A stretch of DNA of 64,000 nucleotides from NCBI GenBank assembly GCA_026692665.1, contig JAPLOF010000039.1, positions 1 through 64,000 on the forward strand, in the 5' to 3' direction. The stretch's first letter is position 1; the number at the start of each line of letters is the position of its first letter. Below, piece by piece: positions 1 to 8,607 of this stretch. Made by a program: the position numbers and the translations under genes. This DNA is from Planctomycetota bacterium (GTDB lineage Bacteria > Planctomycetota > UBA1135 > GCA-002686595). The notes under the pieces were generated by a model. It made no database searches. It saw only the letters and a program-made list of their open reading frames with translations, and had not been told where the DNA came from.

Positions 1-629
1 CGCGGTTCTCGCCCGTGGCGTGGCACCACATCTCGCCCGGCTCGGAGCCGGGCGCGATCGCGTCCACGGGCTGCGCCGACTGCGTGCGGCCGCGCCCCGT
101 GGGAGCGTCCATGTCGATCCAGTCCATGCCGTCCGGCTCGCCGGAGACGGCCGCGACACGCCGCCCGCTGGGAGCGCGCACCAGCGCGCGGACCTGCGTC
201 GCGCCGGTCTGGATCGTGGCCATGGGGGATCCCGAGTCGCGCTCCACGACCTGGATCTCGCCGCTGCCTTCGAAGGCGGCGAGCAGCGTGCTGCGCCGAT
301 CGCCGAACACGAGGCCGCTCGCCGGGCCGGCCCCGATCAGTTGAAAGCGCGAGTCCGTGCGCCTCTCGAAGAGGTCGACGACGGAGAGCGCGCCGTCCGC
401 GCCCAGGACCGCCGCGTATTGGCCGTTGCTCGCGACCGCGATCGCGCGCGGGTCCGCCGCGGCCTCGAATCGGTCGCGCACGAAGCCGGCATTGGGCTCG
501 ATCACGGCCAGGGCGCCCTCTTCGGCGACGAGCAGGTAGCTGCCCGGCCAACTCGGTGCGAGGCGGGTATCGGTGGCGCAGGACGTGGCGGCCAGTGCGA
601 GGCACAGTGCGCGAAGGAGCGTCTGCATG
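1..629 (-). CDS. Beta-propeller-like lipoprotein, 3' end outside window
   Basis: The reading frame enters from the left edge and starts at ATG 627-629; about 209 residues are visible and the C-terminus is missing. The N-terminus is a short hydrophobic signal ending in ALAATSC, a usable lipobox, so the product is probably a lipoprotein outside the inner membrane. The rest is short beta-strand-like units of the kind 'YLLVAEEGALAVIEP' and 'YAAVLGADGALSVVDLF', which suggest a YVTN/WD-type propeller recording values over time. No catalytic motif is visible. A CATACT hexamer (640-645) lies 10 bases upstream of the start and there is no Shine-Dalgarno sequence. Propeller assignment is by repeat feel only; the lipoprotein call is firmer. 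Confidence 0.6.
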
Positions 630-639
630 ATGCGTGAGA

Positions 640-645
640 GTATGG
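640..645 (-). promoter_or_regulatory. -10-like hexamer CATACT
   Basis: CATACT on the minus strand, 10 bases before the ATG at 629. No convincing -35 box. It belongs to a recurrent set of such hexamers close to starts in this window (see findings). Confidence 0.3.
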
Positions 646-689
646 GGCCGGAGCGCAGCCGGCCTGCTCCACGCGGCAGGCGCGACCGT

Positions 690-2717
690 TCAGGGCTGCG
701 CTTCGTGGCAGCCGAGGTCGATGATCGGACCGTCGCCGAGCCCCGTGTCGACCGTCGCCGGATCGTCGACGAAGCGCGGCTCGCCGCCCAGGTCCGTCGC
801 CGGTGCCGCGGAATGTGCGCGGTTCCAGCCGGCGTCGATGCCCAGCGAGCCGGGCAGCAGCGCGAGGTCGCCGTAGTCGTCGTCGGACGTGCCCCACGTG
901 CCGTCGGATCCCGGGTCCGGAGCGCGCGCGAACGATGGGACTCCCGACACGTTGCCCGCGCCGGGTTGGGCCGCGTCGGCGAGGCCGTACTCGAAGTGCG
1001 CCGCGTATCCGCCCAGCGCGTCGGGCACGGATCCCGTCACGATGCAGTTCGCGTAGCGCGGCGTCGCGAGGTTCCCGACGAAGATGCCGCCACCCTGCTG
1101 CGCGCTGTTCGCGGCGTACGTGCAGTTCACGATGTGGGCCTCGCTGAACGCGATGTCGTAGGTCCCTCCGCCCTGCTTCGCGCTGTTTCCCACGAAGGAG
1201 CAGTCCTCGATCGTCGAACGCGCGAAGTAACCGCCCAGGATCGCGCCCCCGAAACCCTCGAGACCGAAGGCCGTGTTGCCCAGGAAGTGCGACGAGCGCA
1301 CCACCGGGTCCTCGCCCTCGTTGTAGAGCCCGCCGCCGCCGAGCTCGGCGCGGTTGCGCTCGAACACGCAGCGCTCGACGATCGCGTCGCTGTAGTAGTT
1401 GCTGACGCCTCCGCCGACGGAGAACGAGCCGGCCGACGCCACGTTCTCCACGAACGTCGAGTCCTGCAGCAGGATCGGGCTGTTCAGCGTGTACAGGCCG
1501 CCGGCCTCGTGTGCCTCGTTGGCGACGAAGATCCCTCCCGAGACGATCGCGTGCGCGTCGTGGATCGCGTAGAAGCCGCCGCCGAACGAGGCGCGGTTCT
1601 CCTGGAACGAGCAGTCCATCGCGATCACGGCGCCGGCGGTCGTCCACACGCCGCCGCCGCCGCTGCCGCCGCCGCCGCCCGATCCGCCGTCGAGCTTCGT
1701 GCCGGCCTCGTTGCGCAGGAACGTGCAGCCTTCCAGCATCGTGAAGGTCTCGTCGTTGTAGTTCCCGCCGCCGCCCGTCAGCGCGGAGTTCTCGACGAAC
1801 GTGCAGTGCTCGAGGTGCGGGGCGCTCTCCTGCGCCGCATAGAGCCCGCCGCCGCGGTCCGCGCGGTTGGCCTCGAAGAGGCAGTCCTCGAAGTGCGCGC
1901 CGTGGTGGCTGCGCACGTACGCGCCGCCGCCGTCCGTCGCGGCGACGTTGCCCCGGAAGGTGCAGCCGATCGCGAGCGTCGCCGCCTCGTGGTGCAGGTA
2001 GAGCCCCGCGCCGAAGTGCGCCGAGGCATTCTCGAGGAACCGGCAGCGGTCGAAGATCGAGCCATCGCTGTGGTCGTTCACCGCGCCGTGATTCCGCGCC
2101 CAGTTCTCGCGCAGCGTGCAGTCCACGACCGTGATCGCGCCGTGGTAGACGTTGATCCCCGAGCCCTGATCCCCGCTGTCGGGCGTGGGGCCCAACTCCG
2201 GCCCATCGGCGTAGCCGCCGCGGATCGTGAAGCCGTCGAGGAGCGCGCCGTGCGCGTCCGTCGCGACGACGACGTGGTAGACGTTGTCCGCGCGGTTCGC
2301 GAATTCGGGCCCGTCGTCGCCGGCGAGGTCGCCGTCGAGGATCGACACGTGCACGGCGGGATCGCGCTGCGCCAGGGCGGTCTCGTCGCCCGCGAAGCCG
2401 CCGTAGACGCGCACCCCGGGCGTCAGGGCGAAGGATGCCGCGCGCGAGCCGCCGCGCGGCGCGGGACGGTGCACGCCCCACGAGACCCAGACCTCGTCCC
2501 CGGCGCGCGTCTTGCCCAGAACGGCGGCCAGGTCGGGCGACGCGCTCTGCCAGGACGACCCGTCGCCGCCCGCGGACGCGCCGGCGTGGACGTACCAGCG
2601 CGCGGCCGAGGTCCCCGGGGCGAGGCTCGCGTCCGAGCCCCCGGAGCAGCCGGAGAGCACCAGGGCCGCCAGGGAGGTCAGGGAGGCCAGGCACGAAGTG
2701 GGGGCGAGGGCGCGCAT
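690..2717 (-). CDS. Pmp-repeat lipoprotein with choice-of-anchor-Q-like C-terminus
   Basis: Encodes 675 residues from ATG 2717. A signal ending in LVLSGC is a classic lipobox. The body is a right-handed beta-helix made of polymorphic-outer-membrane-protein (Pmp) type units, FxxN-x-A-x-GGG: FRGNVAATDGGGAY, FEANRADRGGGLYA, FVENSALTGGGGNY, FQENRASFGGGFYA and FERNRAELGGGGLY. The C-terminus (DLALLPGSLGIDAG ... DLGGEPRFVDD ... DLGCHE) has the pattern of choice-of-anchor-Q domains found at the end of such proteins. A glycine-rich insert (GGSGGGGGSGGGG) is coded around 1670-1690. Likely a surface-exposed protein; the ligand is unknown. A longer upstream start exists but would run antisense through the mdh 3' region and is unlikely. 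Confidence 0.85.
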   Translation of the reverse strand: MRALAPTSCLASLTSLAALVLSGCSGGSDASLAPGTSAARWYVHAGASAGGDGSSWQSASPDLAAVLGKTRAGDEVWVSWGVHRPAPRGGSRAASFALTPGVRVYGGFAGDETALAQRDPAVHVSILDGDLAGDDGPEFANRADNVYHVVVATDAHGALLDGFTIRGGYADGPELGPTPDSGDQGSGINVYHGAITVVDCTLRENWARNHGAVNDHSDGSIFDRCRFLENASAHFGAGLYLHHEAATLAIGCTFRGNVAATDGGGAYVRSHHGAHFEDCLFEANRADRGGGLYAAQESAPHLEHCTFVENSALTGGGGNYNDETFTMLEGCTFLRNEAGTKLDGGSGGGGGSGGGGVWTTAGAVIAMDCSFQENRASFGGGFYAIHDAHAIVSGGIFVANEAHEAGGLYTLNSPILLQDSTFVENVASAGSFSVGGGVSNYYSDAIVERCVFERNRAELGGGGLYNEGEDPVVRSSHFLGNTAFGLEGFGGAILGGYFARSTIEDCSFVGNSAKQGGGTYDIAFSEAHIVNCTYAANSAQQGGGIFVGNLATPRYANCIVTGSVPDALGGYAAHFEYGLADAAQPGAGNVSGVPSFARAPDPGSDGTWGTSDDDYGDLALLPGSLGIDAGWNRAHSAAPATDLGGEPRFVDDPATVDTGLGDGPIIDLGCHEAQP

Positions 2718-2728
2718 GGCTGACCCGA

Positions 2729-2734
2729 AGTCTA
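2729..2734 (-). promoter_or_regulatory. -10-like hexamer TAGACT
   Basis: TAGACT on the minus strand, 11 bases upstream of the ATG at 2717. No clear -35 and no Shine-Dalgarno between it and the start. Confidence 0.3.
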
Positions 2735-2802
2735 TCCGGCTCGCGCGCCGGGTGGTCGGGCGCCTCCAGCCGGGGCCCGGGTCGAGCAGCCCGGAATGCC
2801 AG

Positions 2803-2840
2803 CCGTCCGGCCCCCGCGCGTCGCGCCTGGGGCCGGACGG
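2803..2840 (-). terminator. GC hairpin downstream of mdh
   Basis: A perfect 12-bp stem, CCGTCCGGCCCC (2803-2814) with GGGGCCGGACGG (2829-2840), and a 14-base loop. It begins 23 bases past the mdh stop and precedes the next gene on the same strand. There is no T tract, as expected at this GC content. Confidence 0.65.
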
Positions 2841-2863
2841 CCGGAGAGGGAAGCCCGCGGGCG

Positions 2864-3871
2864 CTACTTGAGCAGGTCCGCGACGACCTCGCGCTCGGTC
2901 TGCAGCTCCTTCACGGTCGCGGCGATCTTCTCCTTCAGGAACGGGGTGAGCGAGAGGCCCTGGACGATGCTCCAGTTGCCCTTGCCATCGCTCGTCACCG
3001 GGAAGGAGCTGATCAGCCCTTCCTGCACGCCGTAGCTGCCATCGCTGCGCACGCACACCGAGTGCCACGCGCCCTTCGGCGTCGCGACGAAGAGGTCGTG
3101 CACGTGGTCGATCAGCGAGCTGGCCGCGGAAGCCGCCGAGGACAGCCCGCGCGCCGCGATGATCGCCGCGCCGCGCTGCTGGACCGTCTTGAAGAAGTCG
3201 CCCTGGAGCCAGGCCTGGTCCGTGACGACCTCGCCCGCGCTCTTTCCGCCGATCTTCGTGTTCACGAAGTCGGGGACCTGCGTGGCGCTGTGGTTGCCCC
3301 AGATCGTGCCGTTCGTCACCTGCGTGACGGCGACGCCGGCCTTCTTGGCGAGCTGGGCCGCGGCACGGTTCTCGTCCAAGCGCGTCATCGCCGTGAAGCG
3401 TTCGCGCGGGACGTCCTTCGCCGCGTGCATCGCGATGAGCGCGTTCGTGTTGCAGGGGTTGCCGACGACGGCGACGCGCACGTTCTTCGCGCCGTGGTCG
3501 TTGATGGCCTTGCCTTGCCCGACGAAGATCGGGCCGTTCACCTTGATCAGGTCGTTGCGCTCCATGCCCGGGCCGCGCGGCCGCGCGCCGACGAGCAGCG
3601 CCCAGTTGACGCCGTCGAAGCCCTGCTTCAGGTCGCTCGTGAGGACCATGCCCTTCAAGAGCGGGAAGGCGCAGTCGTCGAGCTCCATCGCGACGCCCTC
3701 GAGCGCCTTCAGGGCCTTCTCGTCCGGGATCTCGACCAGGTGCAGGATCACCGGCTGGTCACGCCCGAACATCTCGCCCGAGGCGATGCGCGGGAGGAGG
3801 GCGTAGCCGATCTGGCCGGCGGCGCCGGTCACGGCGACGCGGATGGGAGCCTTCTCTTGAGCGACGTTCAT
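2864..3871 (-). CDS. mdh: Malate dehydrogenase (NAD-dependent)
   Basis: 335 residues from ATG 3871, the usual size for cytosolic-type (group 2) malate dehydrogenase, which interconverts malate and oxaloacetate in the TCA cycle. The Rossmann nucleotide loop is TGAAGQIG (residues 15-22). The substrate loop contains [14 protein letters not shown], with the arginines that bind the dicarboxylate. Also present are [19 protein letters not shown] and the catalytic histidine in WGNHSATQ. Its start faces ribD across 217 bases. It is followed by a strong hairpin and appears to be monocistronic. Confidence 0.96.
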   Translation of the reverse strand: MNVAQEKAPIRVAVTGAAGQIGYALLPRIASGEMFGRDQPVILHLVEIPDEKALKALEGVAMELDDCAFPLLKGMVLTSDLKQGFDGVNWALLVGARPRGPGMERNDLIKVNGPIFVGQGKAINDHGAKNVRVAVVGNPCNTNALIAMHAAKDVPRERFTAMTRLDENRAAAQLAKKAGVAVTQVTNGTIWGNHSATQVPDFVNTKIGGKSAGEVVTDQAWLQGDFFKTVQQRGAAIIAARGLSSAASAASSLIDHVHDLFVATPKGAWHSVCVRSDGSYGVQEGLISSFPVTSDGKGNWSIVQGLSLTPFLKEKIAATVKELQTEREVVADLLK

Positions 3872-4005
3872 GTGCGGAAACGCAAGTCGTGGGTGGAGCG
3901 CGTGGATGGAACCGAACGCGGGATGGTGACGGCGGCGCCCGGCGAAGGGAAGGGGAGTGCGCCGTTTTCGAGCTTCGGATGGGCTGTTCCTGGCCCGGCG
4001 CGGGC

Positions 4006-4011
4006 TATTCT
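4006..4011 (+). promoter_or_regulatory. -10-like hexamer TATTCT upstream of ribD
   Basis: TATTCT lies 77 bases before the ribD ATG, so the transcript would have a leader of about 70 bases. ribD is one of the few genes here with a good Shine-Dalgarno (GGAGG at 4075-4079). The -35 region is poor. Confidence 0.3.
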
Positions 4012-4088
4012 CTACCGGTGTGGGGCGTCGCGCCGATCGGCAGGATCGGGCGCTCCCCCGCGAGGCGGCGTTCCGGAGGCTCTGAGAC

Positions 4089-5258
4089 ATGACGCGGGGG
4101 ATCGCACAGACGCTCAGCGAGCCGAAGCTGCGTTCCCTGCTCGTGGAGCTCGGCCGGGCCGCGACCCGTTTCCGCTTCGAGGTCGCCCCGAATCCATGCG
4201 TGGGCGCCGCGATCCTCAGCGACGGCGAGGTCATCGCGCGCGGCTTCCACGAGGTCTGGGGAGAAGCCCATGCCGAGGTCCACGTCTTCGACGAGGCCGA
4301 GCGCACGGGCATCCCGCGCGAGCGCTGGGACGCGCTGGTCCTCACACTCGAACCCTGCACGAGCCACGGCAAGACGCCGCCCTGCATCGACCGGATCCTC
4401 GAGAGCGGGATCTCCTGCGTCGTGGTCGGCGCCCTCGATCCCGATCCGCGCCACCAGGGCGAGGGCTTGCGCCGCCTGCAGGCCGCCGGTGTCGAGGTCG
4501 TGCTGCTCGAGGACGTTACGCCGCTCGCGAAGGTCGCGCCGCACTTCCAGACGTGGCTCGACAACGAGCGCATCCGCCGTCCGCGCCCCTGGACGATCGC
4601 GAAGTGGGCGCAGACGCGGACAGGCCAGCTCGTGCCGCCGCAAGGCGTCGGCGGCGGCCGTTGGATCAGCGGGCCCGAATCGCTGCGCGAGGTGCAGATC
4701 CTGCGCGGTCGCGTCGACGCGATCGTCACGGGCATCGGCACCGTGCTGGCGGACGACCCGCGTTTCACGGTGCGGCCGCCGGGAAACCTCCTGAAGCCGC
4801 CGCGGCGCGTCGTGCTCGACAGCCGCCTGCGCACGCCGCCGACGGCGACGCTCCTGAAGACTCCGGGCGAGGGCGAAGCCGGCGGGCCGGTCGACGTCCT
4901 GTGCATCGGCGGCGCGTCGTCGGAGAGACACCGCGCGCTCGAAGTTGCGGGCGCGCACGTGCACCCGTTCCACGTCGCGACCGACGACGGCGTCAACCTG
5001 CGCGACGTGCAGACGTGGCTCTGGGACCAGGGCTGCCGGCGCGTGCTGCTCGAGGCCGGCCCGCGGCTCTTGACTCACTACCTGAAGTCGGGTTTCGTCG
5101 ACCAGGTGCGCGTGTACACGGGCGTCGTGAACGGCGGCCAGGGGCCTTCGATGGGCGAGTGGCTCGGGAAGCTCAAGTTCCACGAGCGCATCGACCGCGA
5201 GTGGGGGACGGACGCGGTGCTCGAGGGGTTCCTGCGCGAGGACCGGCGGCGCGGGTGA
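4089..5258 (+). CDS. ribD: Riboflavin biosynthesis protein RibD (deaminase/reductase)
   Basis: 389 residues from ATG 4089, preceded by GGAGG with 9-base spacing. RibD deaminates the pyrimidine intermediate made from GTP and then reduces its ribose side chain, two consecutive steps of riboflavin synthesis. The N-terminal CMP/dCMP-deaminase-type domain has the zinc site HAE (61-63) with [11 protein letters not shown] (C90 and C99). The C-terminal half is the RibD_C reductase: a substrate segment around [35 protein letters not shown], and a VLLEAGPRL segment near the end. No other riboflavin genes are adjacent, so the pathway is dispersed. Confidence 0.95.
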   Translation: MTRGIAQTLSEPKLRSLLVELGRAATRFRFEVAPNPCVGAAILSDGEVIARGFHEVWGEAHAEVHVFDEAERTGIPRERWDALVLTLEPCTSHGKTPPCIDRILESGISCVVVGALDPDPRHQGEGLRRLQAAGVEVVLLEDVTPLAKVAPHFQTWLDNERIRRPRPWTIAKWAQTRTGQLVPPQGVGGGRWISGPESLREVQILRGRVDAIVTGIGTVLADDPRFTVRPPGNLLKPPRRVVLDSRLRTPPTATLLKTPGEGEAGGPVDVLCIGGASSERHRALEVAGAHVHPFHVATDDGVNLRDVQTWLWDQGCRRVLLEAGPRLLTHYLKSGFVDQVRVYTGVVNGGQGPSMGEWLGKLKFHERIDREWGTDAVLEGFLREDRRRG

Positions 5259-5365
5259 GAATCGGCCGGGTCGCGTGCGGCCTCGCTGGATCACCCGTGG
5301 CCGGGGGCTGATCTCCGGCGCACTGTGCGCGCCGCGGGGTCAGCGGGGAGGAACCCAGGCTGGTG

Positions 5366-5389
5366 GACCCGCGCGCGAGCGCGCGGGTC
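5366..5389. terminator. Hairpin at a convergent gene end
   Basis: GACCCGCGCG (5366-5375), tetraloop CGAG, then CGCGCGGGTC (5380-5389): a perfect 10-bp stem. Its right edge is the last base of the stop codon of the leftward TolB-like gene, and ribD ends about 110 bases to the left, so it could act in both directions. Confidence 0.6.
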
Positions 5390-6561
5390 TAGCGCCACTC
5401 CGCCACGTACAGATTCGTCTCGCCCGGCTTGCTCGCGCCGCGGTTGCTGGCGAACACGAGCCATGTTCCGTCCGGGCTGAACACCGGGAACGCGTCGAAA
5501 TCCGGCTCGAACGTGATGCGCTCGAGGTTCTTCCCGTCCACGTCGATCGCGAACAGGTCGAAGTTCGGCATGCCCTTCTTGTCGTCGTGGTGGTTCGTCG
5601 CGAAGACGATGCGCTTGTCGCCGACGAAGAAGAACGGGGCCCAATTGGCCTTGCCCAGGTCGGTCACGCGGCGGCGCTCCGAGCCGTCGACGCGCGATAC
5701 CATGATCTCCATGCGCGTCGGGCGCACTTGCCACTTCGCGAGGAGCTTCTCGTAGTCGGCCTGCTCCTCCTTCTCCTTGCCGGGCGTGAACATCGTCGAG
5801 CGGTACACGAGCCACTGGCCGTCGTGGCTGAAGAAGGCGCCGCCGTCGTAGCCGGGCTCGTGCGTGACCTGCTTCAGGTCCGTGCCGTCGAGCTTCGCGG
5901 TCCACAGCTCGAGGTCGCCCGAGCGCGTGCTCGTGAACACCATCCGGTCGCCCTTGGGCGAGACCGTGGCCTCCGCGTCGTAGCCGTACTCCGTCGTCAG
6001 CGCGCTCTCGCGTCCCGTCGCGAGGTCGTGCGTGTAGATGTCGAACTCGGGGTGCACCTGCCACACGTAGCCCGACGAGCGGTCCGGCGGCGCGGGGCAG
6101 TCGAGCTGGTACGCGGTCGTCGAGGCGTAGACCACGCTCTTGTCGTCGGGCAGGAAGTACGCGCATGTCGTGACGCCGCGCTCGTCCGACAGCCGCAGCG
6201 GATTCCCGCCGCGCGGGTCCGTGGCGTAGATGCGGTCGCACGTCGTGCCGACCGGCGTCGCCTGGTAGACGAGCCGGTCGCCGGCGAAGCTCCAGTACGC
6301 CTCGGCCGCGTTCTCGACTCCCTTCGTGACGCGCCACAGGTGCGCGAAGTGCTTCTCGCCCGGGCGCAGGAGCTCATCGCACGCCGTCAGGCCCGCGAAC
6401 GGAGCGGCACCCGGCCGCGACTTCGATTCCGATCGCGCGGACGCGCCGGCCTGGCCACCCGAGGCCGAATTCGGCGCGGGAGCCCGGTCACCTTTCGTGT
6501 CGGTGCCGGCGCAGGCGACGAGCGGGAGGGCGAGGAGGACGTGGAGGCTCGAGCGGTTCAT
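5389..6561 (-). CDS. TolB-like PD40-repeat lipoprotein
   Basis: 390 residues from ATG 6561. The signal ends in LPLVAC, a lipobox, followed by a Ser/Ala/Gly-rich linker. The mature part is a series of PD40/WD40-like propeller units with the characteristic 'GDRLVYQATP', 'DGQWLVYRSTM', 'GDRMVFTSTRSG' and 'DGTWLVFASNRG' strands, as in the TolB propeller. No hydrolase domain follows the propeller, so this is not a full DPP-like peptidase. It is probably a periplasmic binding or scaffold protein. It is not in a tol-pal context, so tolB itself is not assigned. Confidence 0.85.
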   Translation of the reverse strand: MNRSSLHVLLALPLVACAGTDTKGDRAPAPNSASGGQAGASARSESKSRPGAAPFAGLTACDELLRPGEKHFAHLWRVTKGVENAAEAYWSFAGDRLVYQATPVGTTCDRIYATDPRGGNPLRLSDERGVTTCAYFLPDDKSVVYASTTAYQLDCPAPPDRSSGYVWQVHPEFDIYTHDLATGRESALTTEYGYDAEATVSPKGDRMVFTSTRSGDLELWTAKLDGTDLKQVTHEPGYDGGAFFSHDGQWLVYRSTMFTPGKEKEEQADYEKLLAKWQVRPTRMEIMVSRVDGSERRRVTDLGKANWAPFFFVGDKRIVFATNHHDDKKGMPNFDLFAIDVDGKNLERITFEPDFDAFPVFSPDGTWLVFASNRGASKPGETNLYVAEWR

Positions 6562-6572
6562 CGACCGGTGTT

Positions 6573-6839
6573 TCAGGGGTGGCGATCGTGGTCGTGCGCG
6601 CAGCCGTCGTGGCCGCGCCGCGGAGGGACGGGATCGTAGCCTGGGCGAGCGAACGGCTGACAGCGCAGGATGCGCCAGATCGCGAGCGCGCCGCCGCGCA
6701 GGATCCCGTGCGCCTCGACCGCCTCGATCGCGTACTGGCTGCACGTCGGCGCGAAGCGGCACATCGGCGGCTTCCACGGCGACAGGTAGCGCCGGTAGAA
6801 ACGCAGGGGAGCCGTCGCGAGGGCGCGCAGCCTGCTCAC
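6573..6839 (-). CDS. yidD: Membrane protein insertion efficiency factor YidD
   Basis: 88 residues starting at GTG 6839; the GTGA junction overlaps the rnpA stop by 4 bases. YidD helps YidC-dependent insertion of inner-membrane proteins. The diagnostic core is present: [20 protein letters not shown], then [12 protein letters not shown] and a GYDPVP motif near the end. The C-terminus is a short His/Asp-rich tail ([12 protein letters not shown]). The rnpA-yidD order is conserved widely in bacteria, which supports the non-ATG start. Confidence 0.93.
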   Translation of the reverse strand: MSRLRALATAPLRFYRRYLSPWKPPMCRFAPTCSQYAIEAVEAHGILRGGALAIWRILRCQPFARPGYDPVPPRRGHDGCAHDHDRHP

Positions 6840-7324
6840 TTCGCCTTCCGCGGAGCCCGCGGTCCGGACTCGGGGGGCGCGATGCCGGCGGCCTTCTCGT
6901 CGAAGCGGCGCGCGGCCTTGCGGGCCAGGGAGACGAGCTCGCTGCGCGTGGCCTCCAACTCGGGCTCGAGCTTCGGCGACGCCGCCACGAGCACGAGGTC
7001 GAAGCCCGGCGGGAGCTCGGGATAGCTGAGCCGGAAGGACTCGCGGAAGATCCGCCGGACGCGGTTGCGCTTCACGGCCGACTTCCACACGACCTTGCCG
7101 ATCGAGAGGCCGAGGCGCGTGCCCGGAAGCCCGTTGCGCCGCGCGACGACGAGCAGGATCGATCCGCGGGCGCGGGAGCCCTGCTGGAACGCGCGTTGGA
7201 AATCGCCGGTGCGGACCAGGCGTTTCTCTCGGTCGTAGGCGAGCGGGCGGGCCAAGGCGTTGGCGCGGAAGACCGCGATCCCGCCATGGTACGCGGCGCC
7301 GCGACCCGGGCGCAGCGCTACCAT
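6836..7324 (-). CDS. rnpA: Ribonuclease P protein component
   Basis: RnpA binds the catalytic RNase P RNA and helps recognise pre-tRNA leaders. The family signature is clear: [19 protein letters not shown], the [18 protein letters not shown] strand and the basic RNR box [18 protein letters not shown]. From ATG 7324 the protein is 162 residues, which gives an N-terminal extension of about 23 residues beyond the family norm. A TTG at 7256 would give a normal N-terminus ([13 protein letters not shown]) and leave room for a promoter between it and the divergent gene, so the start is uncertain. rpmH, the usual upstream neighbour, is absent. Confidence 0.93.
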   Translation of the reverse strand: MVALRPGRGAAYHGGIAVFRANALARPLAYDREKRLVRTGDFQRAFQQGSRARGSILLVVARRNGLPGTRLGLSIGKVVWKSAVKRNRVRRIFRESFRLSYPELPPGFDLVLVAASPKLEPELEATRSELVSLARKAARRFDEKAAGIAPPESGPRAPRKAK

Positions 7325-7335
7325 GCGCGGCCTGC

Positions 7336-8490
7336 TTGGCCTCCCGCGGACACAACTGGATCGACGGCGCCCTCGCCGAAGCCGCGGGCAGCGCGTGGTT
7401 CGAGCTCTCCACGCCGGGCGCGCGCGCGCCCCTCGGGCGCTGGCCGCGCTCCGCCGACCTGGACCTCGAGATCGCGCTCGAAGCCGCGCGCCTGGCCGAG
7501 CCGGCCTGGCTACGGCTCGGCCTGGCGGAGCGCCACGAGCGACTGAGCCGGGCCGCGGACCGCCTCCTCGATGCGCCGGATCCCGAGGGGACGGCGCGCC
7601 GGGCCCTGGGCTTCGAGCGCGACGAACTCGAGCGGCACCTCCTGGGACTGGATGCGGCCGTCGCCGAGGGGCTGACCTCCGGCGGGCCGCTCGCGCGCGG
7701 ACCACTCGGTGCTCGCGACGGTCCCTGTCTGCTCGCTCCGGTCTGGAGTTCGGGATGGCACGCGCCGGCGCGCGCGATCCTCTTCGCTCTGCGCGCCGGG
7801 CGGCCGGTGATCCTGGCGCCGGACGGACGCCTGCCGTGCGCCGGGGATGCGCTGCGCGACGCGTTCGCGGAGCTTCCGCGCGGCGTGTTCCAGGTGCTGC
7901 ACGACGACGGCCGCACGCTCGTGCGTGCCGCCACGCGCCGGCCGGACCTCCCGACCGCGGTCGTGAGCGCCGAACGGCTCGATGCCGACTTCACGGGCGC
8001 GTCCCACGTCGAGATCGCGCGACCGCGGCGCGTCACCGCGGTCGTCGATCCGGCCCTCGAGCTCGACGGGCAGATCGCGCGCATCCTCGACGCGGCGATC
8101 GGCCGCGCGCGTGCTCTCTCCGGTTCGCGTTCCGGACAGGTGGGGCGGCTGATCACGCCCGAGCGCGCCTTCTCCCGCGTCGGCGAGATCGTGTTGGAGC
8201 GTCTGGCGGCGAGCTCGGAGGCCGAGCGCCCTCTGCCGATCGCCGCGCAGGCGCAAGCGAGCGCGCTCGAGGCGGCTCTGGCGCTCGGCCTCGACGAGGG
8301 CGCCACGGCGGTCCTCACGGGCTCCGAGGACGAGCGCGGGCTCTTTCCCGTGGTCTTCACGAACGTCGAGCCCGCGATGCGCGTGGCGCGGCTCGGCACC
8401 CCCTGCGGGCTCCTGCTGCTCTTGCGGGCCGTGGATCTGCGCTCGGCGCACTCCGCCGCCGGGCGTCTGGACCAGGAAGTCCGTTCCTAG
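7336..8490 (+). CDS. Aldehyde-dehydrogenase-fold protein lacking catalytic residues
   Basis: About 384 residues; the best start in frame is TTG 7336, with no ATG nearby. The ALDH fold is recognisable: an NAD-fold strand ([18 protein letters not shown]), [12 protein letters not shown], a GQxC-equivalent segment, and a C-terminal part resembling the FxPTVLTNVxP region ([18 protein letters not shown]). The catalytic cysteine position reads GQVG (residues 267-270), so the nucleophile is glycine. The general-base glutamate of the ELGG motif is also missing ([10 protein letters not shown]), and the EExFGP motif is LGTPCG. The protein is about 100 residues shorter than active ALDHs. It lies 117 bases upstream of lat, where an aminoadipate-semialdehyde dehydrogenase might be expected. 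Likely a pseudoenzyme or a decaying paralogue. Confidence 0.7.
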   Translation: MASRGHNWIDGALAEAAGSAWFELSTPGARAPLGRWPRSADLDLEIALEAARLAEPAWLRLGLAERHERLSRAADRLLDAPDPEGTARRALGFERDELERHLLGLDAAVAEGLTSGGPLARGPLGARDGPCLLAPVWSSGWHAPARAILFALRAGRPVILAPDGRLPCAGDALRDAFAELPRGVFQVLHDDGRTLVRAATRRPDLPTAVVSAERLDADFTGASHVEIARPRRVTAVVDPALELDGQIARILDAAIGRARALSGSRSGQVGRLITPERAFSRVGEIVLERLAASSEAERPLPIAAQAQASALEAALALGLDEGATAVLTGSEDERGLFPVVFTNVEPAMRVARLGTPCGLLLLLRAVDLRSAHSAAGRLDQEVRS

Positions 8491-8607
8491 CGTCTCTGGA
8501 GCCCGCGCGGGGTGGTCAGCGAACCCCGGACCGGGCACAATCGCGGGGTGAGGAACGGCCGATGAAGGGCTTTTCCCACGCCTCCTCCAGCCGGAGCGCA
8601 GCACGCC

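Noticed and set aside
1660..1700. Short tandem repeat as a phase-variable tract.
   Set aside because: It encodes an in-frame Gly/Ser linker and the unit is imperfect (GGN/AGC codons), so slipping is not evident.
502..2694. Very long open frames opposite or out of phase with real genes, such as 502-2694 and 52124-56635.
   Set aside because: They are Arg/Pro/Ala-rich with no domains and lie over genes with clear motifs; a product of 70% G+C.
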